Source: SIG636 sp045537905
GTDB taxonomy: Bacteria; Bacillota; Clostridia; Oscillospirales; CAG-382
Direction: 5' to 3'
Assembly: GCA_045537905.1 (NCBI GenBank)
Contig: JAZSQJ010000067.1
Coordinates: 10,964 to 74,963 of the forward strand
DNA: 64,000 nucleotides
Positions 33,103 through 42,947 of the stretch are shown piece by piece. Numbering within the stretch: position 1 is the stretch's first letter; each line of letters begins with the position of its first letter. A model generated the notes under the pieces. The model did not search any database. It was not told the DNA's origin and saw only the letters and a program-made list of their open reading frames with translations. A program made the translations under genes and the position numbers.

Positions 33103-34779
33103 TTAGAACAAGCCTGAAATCTTGCCGTTTTCGTCTACGTCGATACGCTCAGCAGCGGGAGACTTGGGCAAGCCGGGCATGGTAAGTATATCACCGGTGA
33201 GCACAACTATAAAGCCTGCACCGGCAGAAACCTTAACGTTTTTAACCGTTACGGTAAAGCCCTCGGGAGCACCAAGCTTTGTGGGGTCATCAGAGAAGCT
33301 GTACTGGGTTTTTGCAATACATACAGGCATCTTGCCAAAGCCAAGCTTTTCAAGCTGCTCAATCTGTTTTTTAGCTGCAGGCATTACGTTAATGCCAACG
33401 CCGCCGTATACCTTAGTAACAACAGATGCAATCTTTTCCTCAATGGTGCTGTCAAGCTCGTAGGAGAAGGTAAAGTCGCCCTGTTCTTCCTCACAAAGGC
33501 GTACAACCTCTTTTGCAAGCTCAACGCCACCCTTGCCGCCGTCTGCCCAAACTGTAGACAAAACGGTATTAACACCGAGAGCACGGCATTTTTCGATTAT
33601 AAACTCTATTTCCTTATCAGTATCAGTTGGGAAACGGTTTACAGCTACAACACAGGGGAGCTTATAAACGTTTTTAATATTTGAAACGTGGCGAAGAAGG
33701 TTAGGTATACCCTTTTCAAGAGCAACCAAGTCCTCATTACCAAGCTCGGTCTTAGCAAGACCGCCGTGCATCTTAAGCGCACGAACCGTAGCAACGATAA
33801 CAACGGCATCAGGAGTAAGACCTGCCATACGGCACTTGATATCAAGGAACTTTTCAGCACCGAGGTCAGCACCAAAGCCTGCTTCGGTAACGGTATAGTC
33901 GCCCATCTTGAGAGCAAGACGGGTTGCCATAACAGAGTTACAGCCGTGGGCAATGTTAGCAAAGGGACCTCCGTGAACAAAGGCAGGGGTACCCTCAAGA
34001 GTCTGAACAAGGTTAGGCTTCAAAGCGTCCTTCAAAAGTGCAGTCATTGCACCTGCCGCCTTAAGCTCGCCACAGGTTACGGGCTTATCGTCATAGGTGT
34101 AGCCTACAACGATGCGGGACAGTCTTTCCTTAAGGTCGGTGATGGAGCTGGAAAGGCAAAGAACAGCCATAATCTCAGAAGCAACGGTAATATCAAATCC
34201 GTCCTCTCTGGGAACACCGTTGGTCTTGCCGCCCAAGCCGTCAACAACAAAGCGAAGCTGACGGTCGTTCATATCAACGCAACGCTTCCAGGAGATTTTT
34301 CTCACGTCTATATTAAGTGCGTTGCCCTGCTGGATATGGTTATCCAACATAGCCGCAAGCAGGTTGTTTGCCGCACCTATAGCGTGGAAGTCACCTGTAA
34401 AGTGGAGGTTAATGTCCTCCATAGGTACCACCTGAGCATATCCGCCGCCTGCGGCACCGCCCTTAACGCCAAATACGGGGCCAAGGGATGGCTCTCTGAG
34501 TGCAACGGTAACGTCCTTGCCTATAAGCTTAAGACCGTCGGCAAGACCTATTGTGGTAGTAGTTTTACCCTCACCTGCAGGGGTGGGTGTAATTGCAGTA
34601 ACAAGTATAAGCTTACCGTCGGGACGGTTGGTTTCATCCAGCAAGGAAAGGTCAACCTTTGCCTTATATCTGCCGTACTGCTCAATATACTTATCGTCAA
34701 CGTGGGCACGCTCAGCTATAACGCTGATATGCTCCATTTTACATTGCTGTGCTATTTCAATATCGCTTAAATATGCCAT
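33103..34779 (-). CDS. fhs: Formate--tetrahydrofolate ligase
   Basis: Makes 10-formyl-tetrahydrofolate from formate, tetrahydrofolate and ATP. The 558 residues match the family. The P-loop TPAGEGKT is at 66-73, followed by TIGLADGL. Strongly family-typical stretches continue to the end. The product feeds PurN and the AICAR transformylase encoded upstream in the same operon. It lies 17 bases after purL with an AAGGAG site. Control by the upstream ZTP riboswitch fits its role, since ZTP accumulates when 10-formyl-tetrahydrofolate is short. Confidence 0.97.
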   Translation of the reverse strand: MAYLSDIEIAQQCKMEHISVIAERAHVDDKYIEQYGRYKAKVDLSLLDETNRPDGKLILVTAITPTPAGEGKTTTTIGLADGLKLIGKDVTVALREPSLGPVFGVKGGAAGGGYAQVVPMEDINLHFTGDFHAIGAANNLLAAMLDNHIQQGNALNIDVRKISWKRCVDMNDRQLRFVVDGLGGKTNGVPREDGFDITVASEIMAVLCLSSSITDLKERLSRIVVGYTYDDKPVTCGELKAAGAMTALLKDALKPNLVQTLEGTPAFVHGGPFANIAHGCNSVMATRLALKMGDYTVTEAGFGADLGAEKFLDIKCRMAGLTPDAVVIVATVRALKMHGGLAKTELGNEDLVALEKGIPNLLRHVSNIKNVYKLPCVVAVNRFPTDTDKEIEFIIEKCRALGVNTVLSTVWADGGKGGVELAKEVVRLCEEEQGDFTFSYELDSTIEEKIASVVTKVYGGVGINVMPAAKKQIEQLEKLGFGKMPVCIAKTQYSFSDDPTKLGAPEGFTVTVKNVKVSAGAGFIVVLTGDILTMPGLPKSPAAERIDVDENGKISGLF

Positions 34780-34796
34780 ACAATCTACTCCTTACA

Positions 34797-37700
34797 TTAC
34801 TTAAAGTACTTAACTGCGGCCTCAAACATACGGATGTTATAGTTACCGGGAACGTTCTTGTAAAGTCCTGCACCAACTCTTTCGCTGTGACCCATTTTAC
34901 CAAAAACTCTGCCATCGGGAGAGGTGATACCCTCAATAGCAAACATAGAATCGTTGGGATTAAAGTGAACGTCACCGGTGGGATTACCTTCAAGGTCTAC
35001 GTATTGGGTAGCAATCTGACCGTTTGCGGCAAGCCGCTTAATAAGCTCGGGGTCTGCAAGGAAGCGACCCTCGCCGTGAGAAATCGGCACGCTGTAAACA
35101 TCGCCAACCTGGGTAAGTGCAAGCCAAGGAGACTTGTTGGAGGCGATACGGGTGCGAACTATACGGGATTGATGTCGGGCTATAGTATTGAAGGTCAAGG
35201 TGGGACAGCTTGCATCGGTATCGATAATCTTACCGTAAGGAACAAGCCCCAGCTTTATAAGTGCCTGGAAGCCGTTACAGATACCGCACATTAAACCGTC
35301 ACGCTTTTCCAGAAGCTCTGTAACGCCCTCTTTAATAGCGGCATTACGGAAGAAAGCGGTTATAAACTTACCGCTACCGTCAGGCTCGTCGCCGCCGGAG
35401 AAGCCGCCGGGGATAAATACCATCTGGGCATTCTTAAGCTTGCCTGCAAAGGCATCTATGCTCTCGCTGATGCCGGCGGCACTAAGGTTTTTGATAACAA
35501 CTATTTCAGGCTCAGCACCTGCATCTCTTACAGCCTTAGCGCTGTCATACTCACAGTTTGTACCGGGGAATGCAGGAATAAGCACCTTGGGCCTTGCAAC
35601 CTTGATAGCCGCAGAGCGATGCTCGTCAACAGAGTACTCAAACTTTTCCATAGGAGAGTTTGAGTCGGGGATATTACAGCTATAAACGCTTTCAAGCTTA
35701 TCCTCGTAAATGCCAAGTAAGCTGTTGAGAGAAAGCTTTTCATCACCGTAGCTGATAACACCGTCATCTGTAACGGTACCTATAACAGCATCAGCAAAGC
35801 TATCATCCTTTACTTCCACAACGAAAGAACCATAGCTGTAAGCAAACAGCTCGTCCAAAGCTACACCGCTGTTAAACTTAACGCCAAGACCGTTACCAAA
35901 GGCAGCCTTCATAACCGCCTCGGCAACACCGCCCATACCGGGGGTATAACAGGAAACGGCAGAACCGCTGCGCATAAGACCGGTAACGTCTGCGAACAGC
36001 TTAATAAGAGAATCCGCAGTAGGAAGACCGTCCTCACCGTAAACAGGCTTAAGATGAACAAGCTTGTTGCCCGCCTTCTTAAGCTCGGGAGAGATAACTT
36101 CATCGGTTTTACCCGTAGTTACCGCAAAGGAAACAAGAGTAGGAGGAACATCCAGATTTTCAAAGGAACCACTCATAGAGTCCTTACCGCCGATAGAGCC
36201 TATACCAAGCTCAACCTGCGCTCTGAAGGCACCGAGCAAAGCAGACAAGGGCTTGCCCCAACGCTTGCCGTCCTTTCTTGGATGCTCAAAATATTCCTGG
36301 AAGGAAAGATAAACGTCCTCGAAGGAAGCACCGGACGCTACAAGCTTTGCAACGGATTCAACCACTGCAAGATATGCACCGTGATAGGGGCTGGCTTCGG
36401 AGATATAGGGGTTGTATCCGAAGGACATAAAGGAGCAGGTATTTGTGTGCTCCTTCTCAACAGAAACCTTTTGCACCATGCTCTGGGCAGGGGTAAGCTG
36501 GTTGATACCGCCAAAGGGCATCAAAACAGTACCGGCGCCGATTGTAGAGTCAAACCTTTCGGAAAGACCGCGCTTAGAGCAGATGTTAAGGTCAGAAGCA
36601 AGGGCTTTATAGTTATCGGTAAAGCTACCGCTGACAGTTTTGTTCTTATACTCTGCCTTGGCAGGTGTTATGCTTATATGCTTTTCAGCACCGTTAGAGT
36701 TCAAAAACTCACGGCTTATATCAACAATCTTTTTACCGTTCCAGTTCATAACAAGTCTGGGAGACTCAGTAACAACGGCAACGGGGCAAGCCTGAAGATT
36801 TTCTTCAGCGGCAAGAGACAGGAAGGTATTAACGTCCTTAGCCTCTATAACACCCGCCATACGCTCCTGAGACTCGCTTATAGCAAGCTCGGTACCGTCA
36901 AGACCCTCGTACTTTTTGGGTACGGCGTTAAGGTTTATTTCAAGACCGTCTGCAAGCTCACCGATAGCAACGGAAACACCGCCTGCACCAAAGTCGTTAC
37001 AACGCTTGATAAGACGGGATGCCGCAGGATTACGGAACAAACGCTGAAGCTTTCTTTCCTCGGGTGCATTACCCTTTTGTACTTCCGCACCGCAGGTTTC
37101 TACAGAGTGAGAATCGTGAGCCTTGGAGGAGCCTGTGGCACCGCCGATACCGTCTCTGCCCGTGCTACCGCCCAAAAGGATTACTACGTCACCTGCAGCA
37201 GGAACCTCTCTCCTTACGTTTTCAGCAGGTGCAGCCGCAATAACTGCACCGATTTCCATACGCTTAGCGGCATAACCGGGGTGATAAATCTCATCAACTA
37301 TACCCGTGGCAAGACCTATCTGGTTACCGTAGGAGGAATAACCTGCAGCAGCAGTAGTAACTATTTTACGCTGAGGAAGCTTACCCTTTATGGTCTCGCT
37401 GACAGGCTTCAAGGGATCAGCCGCACCGGTAACACGCATTGCACCGTATACGTAGGAACGGCCGGAAAGAGGGTCACGGATCGCACCGCCTATACAGGTA
37501 GCCGCACCGCCAAAGGGCTCGATTTCCGTAGGATGGTTGTGGGTTTCGTTCTTGAACAGCAACAACCAGGGCTCGCTCTTGCCATTGATTTCAACGTCAA
37601 TTTTAACAGTACAAGCGTTAATCTCCTCAGACTCATCAAGCTTATCAAGCTTGCCGTTTTTCTTAAGATATCTGACTGCAAGGGTTGCAATATCCATAAG

Positions 37701-38486
37701 GCAAACAGGCTTTGTTCTGCCAAGCTCGCCACGCATAGCTATATAACTATCATAGGTCTTTTGAAGGAGCTCGTCCTCAAAAACAACGTTATCAATAATA
37801 GTCTGGAAGGTGGTATGACGGCAATGGTCAGACCAATAGGTATCTATCATCCTGATTTCGGTGATAGTGGGGTCGCGGTTTTCCTCTATAAAATACTTCT
37901 GGCAAAAAGCAATATCCTCGTTATCCATCGCCAGACCGTAATTCTTTACAAAGGCAGCCAAGCCTTCCTTATCAAGCTTGGTGAAGCCGTCGATAGTTTT
38001 AACCTCGGTAGGAATATCGTATTCAACCGCAAGGGTCTCAGGCTTTTCAAGGGTAGCTTCCCTTGCCTCAACGGGGTTAATAACATACTTTTTAATCTCT
38101 GCAATCTCAGCATCGCTAAGTGTACCGTACAAAACGTAAACCTTAGCTGTGCGGATGATAGGTCTGTCACCGCAGGATATGATCTGGATACACTGCGCCG
38201 CAGAGTCTGCCCGCTGGTCAAACTGACCGGGTAAAAACTCAACGGCAAAAACATAAGCGTCGCCGCAATCCAAGGACTCTGTAGCTATGTCAAGCTGAGG
38301 CTCGGAAAATACCGTGCCAATAGAGTAATTAAACAGCTCCTCTGTTATGTTTTCGGCGTCATAACGGTTTATAACACGCACGTCGCTAAGATTAGTAATG
38401 CCAAGCAGAGTGCGAGCATCGGAAAGGAGAGACTTTGCTTCGTTAGCAAGCTCTTTTTTCTTTTCTACAAAAACTCTGTAAACCAT
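34797..38486 (-). CDS. purL: Phosphoribosylformylglycinamidine synthase, fused PurL/PurQ type
   Basis: Step 4 of purine synthesis: FGAR plus glutamine and ATP to FGAM. A single 1229-residue chain combines the synthase with the glutaminase. The N-terminal PurS-like region is followed by two AIR-synthase-like halves (N-D-F-G-A-G-G-V-S-V-A-I-G motif) and, from about residue 960, a class I glutamine amidotransferase. The latter has nucleophile Cys in L-M-C-G-I-C-N-G-F-Q and His in S-H-G-E-G-R-F. No separate purQ or purS is therefore needed. It is three bases behind purD. Confidence 0.96.
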   Translation of the reverse strand: MVYRVFVEKKKELANEAKSLLSDARTLLGITNLSDVRVINRYDAENITEELFNYSIGTVFSEPQLDIATESLDCGDAYVFAVEFLPGQFDQRADSAAQCIQIISCGDRPIIRTAKVYVLYGTLSDAEIAEIKKYVINPVEAREATLEKPETLAVEYDIPTEVKTIDGFTKLDKEGLAAFVKNYGLAMDNEDIAFCQKYFIEENRDPTITEIRMIDTYWSDHCRHTTFQTIIDNVVFEDELLQKTYDSYIAMRGELGRTKPVCLMDIATLAVRYLKKNGKLDKLDESEEINACTVKIDVEINGKSEPWLLLFKNETHNHPTEIEPFGGAATCIGGAIRDPLSGRSYVYGAMRVTGAADPLKPVSETIKGKLPQRKIVTTAAAGYSSYGNQIGLATGIVDEIYHPGYAAKRMEIGAVIAAAPAENVRREVPAAGDVVILLGGSTGRDGIGGATGSSKAHDSHSVETCGAEVQKGNAPEERKLQRLFRNPAASRLIKRCNDFGAGGVSVAIGELADGLEINLNAVPKKYEGLDGTELAISESQERMAGVIEAKDVNTFLSLAAEENLQACPVAVVTESPRLVMNWNGKKIVDISREFLNSNGAEKHISITPAKAEYKNKTVSGSFTDNYKALASDLNICSKRGLSERFDSTIGAGTVLMPFGGINQLTPAQSMVQKVSVEKEHTNTCSFMSFGYNPYISEASPYHGAYLAVVESVAKLVASGASFEDVYLSFQEYFEHPRKDGKRWGKPLSALLGAFRAQVELGIGSIGGKDSMSGSFENLDVPPTLVSFAVTTGKTDEVISPELKKAGNKLVHLKPVYGEDGLPTADSLIKLFADVTGLMRSGSAVSCYTPGMGGVAEAVMKAAFGNGLGVKFNSGVALDELFAYSYGSFVVEVKDDSFADAVIGTVTDDGVISYGDEKLSLNSLLGIYEDKLESVYSCNIPDSNSPMEKFEYSVDEHRSAAIKVARPKVLIPAFPGTNCEYDSAKAVRDAGAEPEIVVIKNLSAAGISESIDAFAGKLKNAQMVFIPGGFSGGDEPDGSGKFITAFFRNAAIKEGVTELLEKRDGLMCGICNGFQALIKLGLVPYGKIIDTDASCPTLTFNTIARHQSRIVRTRIASNKSPWLALTQVGDVYSVPISHGEGRFLADPELIKRLAANGQIATQYVDLEGNPTGDVHFNPNDSMFAIEGITSPDGRVFGKMGHSERVGAGLYKNVPGNYNIRMFEAAVKYFK

Positions 38487-38488
38487 CC

Positions 38489-39760
38489 TTAGTCCTCCTT
38501 GTTAGCTTTTAATGCACGGGCACCAATGTCGCTGCGGTAGAACGCCCCCTCAAAGCCTACACGCTTAACCATAGCGTAAGATTTATCAATAGCTTCCTTA
38601 AGTGTGGGTGCTGTAGCCGTAATACCGAGGACACGGCCGCCGCCGGTAAGAAGTTTGCCGTCCTTTTCTACCGCACCTGCAACGTATACACTGCCCTGTA
38701 TATCGTCAGGTATGGTTATCTCAAAGCCCTTCTTGTAAGAGCCGGGATAACCGCCGGAAGCAAGGATAACACAGCAGGCACTTTCATCCTTAAACTCCAC
38801 GTTAAGAACATCAAGGGTGCCCTTTGTAGTAGCCTGCATAACGGTAAGTAAATCTGTGTTCAAAAGGGGCAGAACCACCTGGGTCTCAGGGTCACCGAAA
38901 CGGCAGTTATATTCTATAACCTTAGGTCCCTTAGGGGTAAGCATAAGACCGAAGTACAAGCAGCCCTTAAAGCTTCTTCCCTCTGCATTCATAGCTTTTA
39001 CCGTGGGAAGGAAAATAGTTTCCATACACTCTTTGGCGATTTCCTTAGTGTAATAGGGGTTGGGGGCGATTGTGCCCATACCGCCTGTATTAAGACCTGT
39101 ATCATTATCCCCTGCACGCTTGTGGTCCATGGAGGAAACCATAGGAACAAGAGTTTTACCGTCGGTGAAAGCCAGAACAGAAACCTCGGGGCCCGTAAGG
39201 AACTCCTCGATTACAATGCTGTCACCGCTTTTGCCAAAGACCTTATCAGCCATCATAGATTTAACAGCGTCGTAAGCCTCTTCACGGGTTTGTGCTATAA
39301 TAACGCCCTTGCCGAGAGCCAGACCGTTAGCCTTGATAACGGTAGGAATAGCCGCAGTTTTAAGGTATTCCAACGCTTTATCCATATTATCAAATACTTC
39401 ATATTCTGCAGTGGGAATACCGTATTTTTTCATAAGATTTTTAGAAAAAACCTTACTGCCTTCGATTATTGCCGCAGCTTTGTTTGGACCAAAGCAAGGA
39501 ATACCTACCGACTCCAGCTCGTCAACACAGCCTAACACAAGGGGGTCATCGGGTGCAACAACTGCATAATCTATGCCCTTATCAACTGCAAACTGCTTGA
39601 TAGCCGCTAAGTCTGTTGCTTTGATATCAACAATCTGTGCATCCTTTGCAATGCCGCCGTTACCGGGCAAGGCATATATTTGAGTAATATTTTTGTTTTC
39701 TTTCAGTTTTTTGATTATGGCGTGTTCTCTGCCTCCGCCACCAACAACCATTATTTTCAT
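38489..39760 (-). CDS. purD: Phosphoribosylamine--glycine ligase
   Basis: Step 2 of purine synthesis, joining glycine to phosphoribosylamine. It has 423 residues with an ATP-grasp fold. The start is KIMVVGGGGREHAI, and the ATP-grasp elements K-A-N-G-L-A-L-G-K-G and the metal-binding E-Y-N-C-R-F-G-D-P-E-T-Q follow. The ATG at 39760 has AAGGAG seven bases upstream; a TTG directly before it is less likely. It lies 12 bases after the AICAR transformylase gene. Confidence 0.97.
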   Translation of the reverse strand: MKIMVVGGGGREHAIIKKLKENKNITQIYALPGNGGIAKDAQIVDIKATDLAAIKQFAVDKGIDYAVVAPDDPLVLGCVDELESVGIPCFGPNKAAAIIEGSKVFSKNLMKKYGIPTAEYEVFDNMDKALEYLKTAAIPTVIKANGLALGKGVIIAQTREEAYDAVKSMMADKVFGKSGDSIVIEEFLTGPEVSVLAFTDGKTLVPMVSSMDHKRAGDNDTGLNTGGMGTIAPNPYYTKEIAKECMETIFLPTVKAMNAEGRSFKGCLYFGLMLTPKGPKVIEYNCRFGDPETQVVLPLLNTDLLTVMQATTKGTLDVLNVEFKDESACCVILASGGYPGSYKKGFEITIPDDIQGSVYVAGAVEKDGKLLTGGGRVLGITATAPTLKEAIDKSYAMVKRVGFEGAFYRSDIGARALKANKED

Positions 39761-39771
39761 CAAACTACTCC

Positions 39772-40956
39772 TTAATGATGGAACAAACGCATACCGGTAA
39801 ACGCCATAGCCATACCGTACTTATCACAGCACTCAATTACCAGATCATCACGGATAGAGCCACCGGGCTCTGCAATATATTTAACGCCGCTACGCTTAGC
39901 TCTTTCGATGTTGTCACTGAAGGGGAAGAAGGCGTCGGAACCAAGGGCAACGCCATCCTTGGTTGCGAGATATGCTTTGATTTCGTCATCAGTAAGAGGC
40001 TCGGGCTGGGAGGTAAAATACTTCTGCCAGTTGCCGTCTGCACAAACGTCCTCTTCGTTTCTGTTTATGTAGCCGTCTATAACGTTATCTCTCTCAGGTC
40101 TGCCGATATCAGCCTTGAAGGGTAAGGAAAGAACCTTGTCATGCTGACGAAGGAACCAAGTGTCTGCCTTGGAGCCGGCAAGACGGGTACAGTGGATACG
40201 GGACTGCTGACCTGCACCAACGCCGATAGCCTGACCGTCAACTGCATAGCAAACAGAGTTGGACTGGGTGTACTTAAGAGTGATAAGAGCAACGATGAGG
40301 TCTCTTACCGCACTTTCGGGAAGGTCCTTATTTTGGGTAACGATATTGGAAAGAAGCGCCTTGTTAATCTCGAAATTGTTTCTTCCCTGCTCGAAGGTTA
40401 TACCAAAGACCTGCTTATGCTCTGCAAGGTCGGGAACGTAATTGGGGTCTATCTTAACTATATTGTAGTTGCCGTTTCTCTTGGTCTTAAGGATTTCCAA
40501 AGCCTCAGGCTCATAACCGGGAGCGATAACACCGTCAGAAACCTCACGCTTGATCATTTTTGCGGTAACAACGTCACAAACGTCGCTGAGGGCAACCCAG
40601 TCACCAAAGGAGCACATTCTGTCAGTGCCGCGGGCACGGGCGTAAGCACAGCCAAGAGGAGACTCATCCAGACCCTCAATATCGTCAACGAAGCAAGCCT
40701 TTTTAAGCTTATCGGACAAAGGGATACCAACAGCGGCAGAGGTAGGACTAACGTGCTTGAAGGAGGTAACGGCAGGCATACCGAGAGCTTCCTTAAGCTC
40801 CTTTACAAGCTGCCAGCTATTGAAAGCATCAAGAAAATTAATAAAGCCGGGACGACCGTTTATTATTTCTATAGGAAGCTCGCTACCGTCGTGCATATAA
40901 ATTTTAGCAGGCTTTTGGTTAGGATTACAACCGTATTTAAGTTCAAATTCTTTCAT
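39772..40956 (-). CDS. AICAR transformylase without cyclohydrolase domain
   Basis: Transfers a formyl group from 10-formyl-tetrahydrofolate to AICAR (ZMP), giving FAICAR. This is the penultimate step of IMP synthesis. The 394 residues contain only the transformylase half of PurH. The catalytic Lys-His motif is S-F-K-H-V-S-P. The IMP cyclohydrolase (MGS-fold) half is absent, and that step is provided by the separate PurO-like gene just upstream. ZMP, its substrate, is the precursor of ZTP, the riboswitch ligand. Confidence 0.94.
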   Translation of the reverse strand: MKEFELKYGCNPNQKPAKIYMHDGSELPIEIINGRPGFINFLDAFNSWQLVKELKEALGMPAVTSFKHVSPTSAAVGIPLSDKLKKACFVDDIEGLDESPLGCAYARARGTDRMCSFGDWVALSDVCDVVTAKMIKREVSDGVIAPGYEPEALEILKTKRNGNYNIVKIDPNYVPDLAEHKQVFGITFEQGRNNFEINKALLSNIVTQNKDLPESAVRDLIVALITLKYTQSNSVCYAVDGQAIGVGAGQQSRIHCTRLAGSKADTWFLRQHDKVLSLPFKADIGRPERDNVIDGYINRNEEDVCADGNWQKYFTSQPEPLTDDEIKAYLATKDGVALGSDAFFPFSDNIERAKRSGVKYIAEPGGSIRDDLVIECCDKYGMAMAFTGMRLFHH

Positions 40957-40977
40957 TGTATAATCTCCTTACAGCAA

Positions 40978-41694
40978 TTAGTTTTTGTTTATAAGACGGG
41001 ATGCAACGTCACCGGTCTTAAGGTCGGTATAACGAACGTAAAGGGAAATTTTGTTGTTTTCATCAAGAGCGTTCCACAGTGTATTTGTGAAAGCATCAAT
41101 ATCATCGGGGATAGCAACACGCTCAGGCTCACCCTGGAAAGTGGGAATGGGGTTACCGTCGCAAACGTATGTATGGATAAAGTGGCCAAGACCAGCAACG
41201 GAAGGATAAGAGAAGGTGAAACGGGCACAGTCACTTCCCTCTGCGTCGATGCTCTTAAGAATGCTCATCTCATAAGTAAAGCTGTTATCAGCAAAAGCGA
41301 GCATACCGCTTATACGGGGAGTAAGGTTGGGAGCATCAGGCTCAAACTGACGGGCGGTTAACGCCTGACTGAAGGACTTACCTTCCTTAAGACCGTTATA
41401 AATAGTATCAGTCTGGTCACCGTTGGTAACGATAAGCTTGTTTTCAAAGGAACGAAGAGCCGCATAAATGATAAGACTGGGATCCTCTACCTTAGAGGCG
41501 TCAAAAGGCTCGGTAAACAAAGCGCCGTCACGCTCGGTAAACACACGGTTTCTGCTGTTAGCGCTTCTGCCCATTATGAAGTATGCAGTGCACGCCTTAC
41601 TGCCGTCGGCACTTGTACCGATAACGATACCTCTGCCAACGTAGGAATTGCCCTCAATAAGCTTGTCAATTTGATTAATCTTGTAAATATCCAT
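40978..41694 (-). CDS. purO: IMP cyclohydrolase, PurO-like
   Basis: Closes the second purine ring, FAICAR to IMP. The 238 residues resemble the archaeal-type PurO rather than the PurH N-terminal domain. Visible family stretches are Y-V-G-R-G-I-V-I-G near the N-terminus, a Y-F-I-M-G-R-S-x-N-S-R-N-R motif, and G-D-Q-T-D-T-I-Y. Its placement next to a transformylase-only gene supports the assignment. The AAAGGGG site is at good distance. Confidence 0.92.
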   Translation of the reverse strand: MDIYKINQIDKLIEGNSYVGRGIVIGTSADGSKACTAYFIMGRSANSRNRVFTERDGALFTEPFDASKVEDPSLIIYAALRSFENKLIVTNGDQTDTIYNGLKEGKSFSQALTARQFEPDAPNLTPRISGMLAFADNSFTYEMSILKSIDAEGSDCARFTFSYPSVAGLGHFIHTYVCDGNPIPTFQGEPERVAIPDDIDAFTNTLWNALDENNKISLYVRYTDLKTGDVASRLINKN

Positions 41695-41710
41695 TTTATA
41701 TTCCCCTTTA

Positions 41711-42322
41711 TTATTTTTCCTTAATTATCTCCGCACAAACCTTTTCGGCTGCAGCGGGTAAAATTTTCCATTCAGCTAAACGCATAACACGCTTTTGTAA
41801 CACCTCGGGAGTGTCTCCCTCGTGTATGGTAACCGCCTTTTGCAAAATAATCTCTCCCCCATCGGGTATCTCATTTACAAAATGTACTGTAGCACCTGTT
41901 ACCTTAACTCCCTTTGCCAAAGCAGCCTCGTGTACACGTAGACCGTAAAAGCCTTCTCCGCAAAAGGAAGGTATCAAGGACGGATGTACGTTTATAATGC
42001 GTTTTGCAAAACGGTCTGTAAACCTTTTGCTGAGTATAGACATAAAGCCTGCAAGTATAATAAGGTCGGTTCCCTGTTCCTCGAGAGCATTAATCAAAGC
42101 ATCCTCAAACAGCTCCTGACTGCCGCAGGACTTTTTAGTTATAACCACAGAGGGAATGCCAGCCTTGGTAGCACGCTCAAGAGCGTATGCCCCCTCTTTA
42201 TTGGATATCACCAAGGTAATCTTACCGCTGGTTATAACGCCTTTCTTTTCCGCATCAATAAGTGCCTGCAAATTTGTGCCGCCGCCGGAAACCAATACAG
42301 CTATTTTAGCCGTTTTTTGCAT
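41711..42322 (-). CDS. purN: Phosphoribosylglycinamide formyltransferase
   Basis: Step 3 of purine synthesis, using 10-formyl-tetrahydrofolate. It has 203 residues. Motifs are the N-terminal V-S-G-G-G-T-N-L-Q-A-L-I, the catalytic Asn/His segment N-V-H-P-S-L-I-P-S-F, and Asp in E-I-P-D-G-G-E-I. The start at 42322 follows AGGAGG by nine bases and overlaps the end of the channel gene by 17 bases. A GTG directly before the ATG is an alternative. Confidence 0.95.
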   Translation of the reverse strand: MQKTAKIAVLVSGGGTNLQALIDAEKKGVITSGKITLVISNKEGAYALERATKAGIPSVVITKKSCGSQELFEDALINALEEQGTDLIILAGFMSILSKRFTDRFAKRIINVHPSLIPSFCGEGFYGLRVHEAALAKGVKVTGATVHFVNEIPDGGEIILQKAVTIHEGDTPEVLQKRVMRLAEWKILPAAAEKVCAEIIKEK

Positions 42323-42947
42323 CACTAATAGCCTCCTTGCCGTATTTTTCAAGCAAAGCCATCATTATAGCACCAAGTCCGTTGCTTACTATAATTATAG
42401 CTATAAAACTAAATACCTTAGGCTCCACAATGCCAGATGCGGTGAAATAGAACATATCCGCAATAGAGTGTTCAAAGCCGCTGAGTATAAATACAGGTAT
42501 ACAGAAAATGATACCCGATATGGTATTTTTGCTTCTGTAAATGCAAACGGCAAGATACATAAGCACGCCGCAAAGCATACCGCGTATAATAGACTGCCCT
42601 ATCTCCTGCTCCAATCTTGCCTCGCAGGCAAGCTTTGCAGTTTCAGCAAGGGCGGGTATAGCATACTTTACAGCCAAGCCCATTATTACGGTGCCGATTG
42701 CGTTACCCAGCAAGCCTAAAAGCAATACGGACCAGGCTTTTCTGCTGCCATCATCAACAAGAAAGCCAACCTTGCCAGTAAACAAGGAGTAGCCTCTGTA
42801 GCAGATAACCAACAAGGCAACGGCAAACAGTGTAGCACCAACAAACTTTGTTGTAACATCGTTGGCGAGGGCAAGAAATACGCAACCGCCAATGGAAACC
42901 ATCAAGCCTGCGGATATACCGCTGATTATACGCCTTAGCATATACAT
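42306..42947 (-). CDS. Formate/nitrite transporter (FNT) family channel
   Basis: A 213-residue membrane protein with about six helices. The family signature near the end, L-S-G-F-E-H-S-I-A-D-M-F-Y, and an N-terminal glycine-rich helix with S-I-G-G-C-V-F match the FNT family of pentameric formate, nitrite or hydrosulfide channels. It is shorter than FocA (about 285). It overlaps purM at its start and purN at its end, so it is firmly embedded in the purine operon. With fhs in the same operon, formate is the most likely substrate. That is inference from context. Confidence 0.85.
   Translation of the reverse strand: MYMLRRIISGISAGLMVSIGGCVFLALANDVTTKFVGATLFAVALLVICYRGYSLFTGKVGFLVDDGSRKAWSVLLLGLLGNAIGTVIMGLAVKYAIPALAETAKLACEARLEQEIGQSIIRGMLCGVLMYLAVCIYRSKNTISGIIFCIPVFILSGFEHSIADMFYFTASGIVEPKVFSFIAIIIVSNGLGAIMMALLEKYGKEAISDAKNG

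Noticed and set aside
36054..38234. A 726-codon open frame antisense to purL
   Set aside because: purL is clearly real. The antisense translation has no start signal or recognisable domain.
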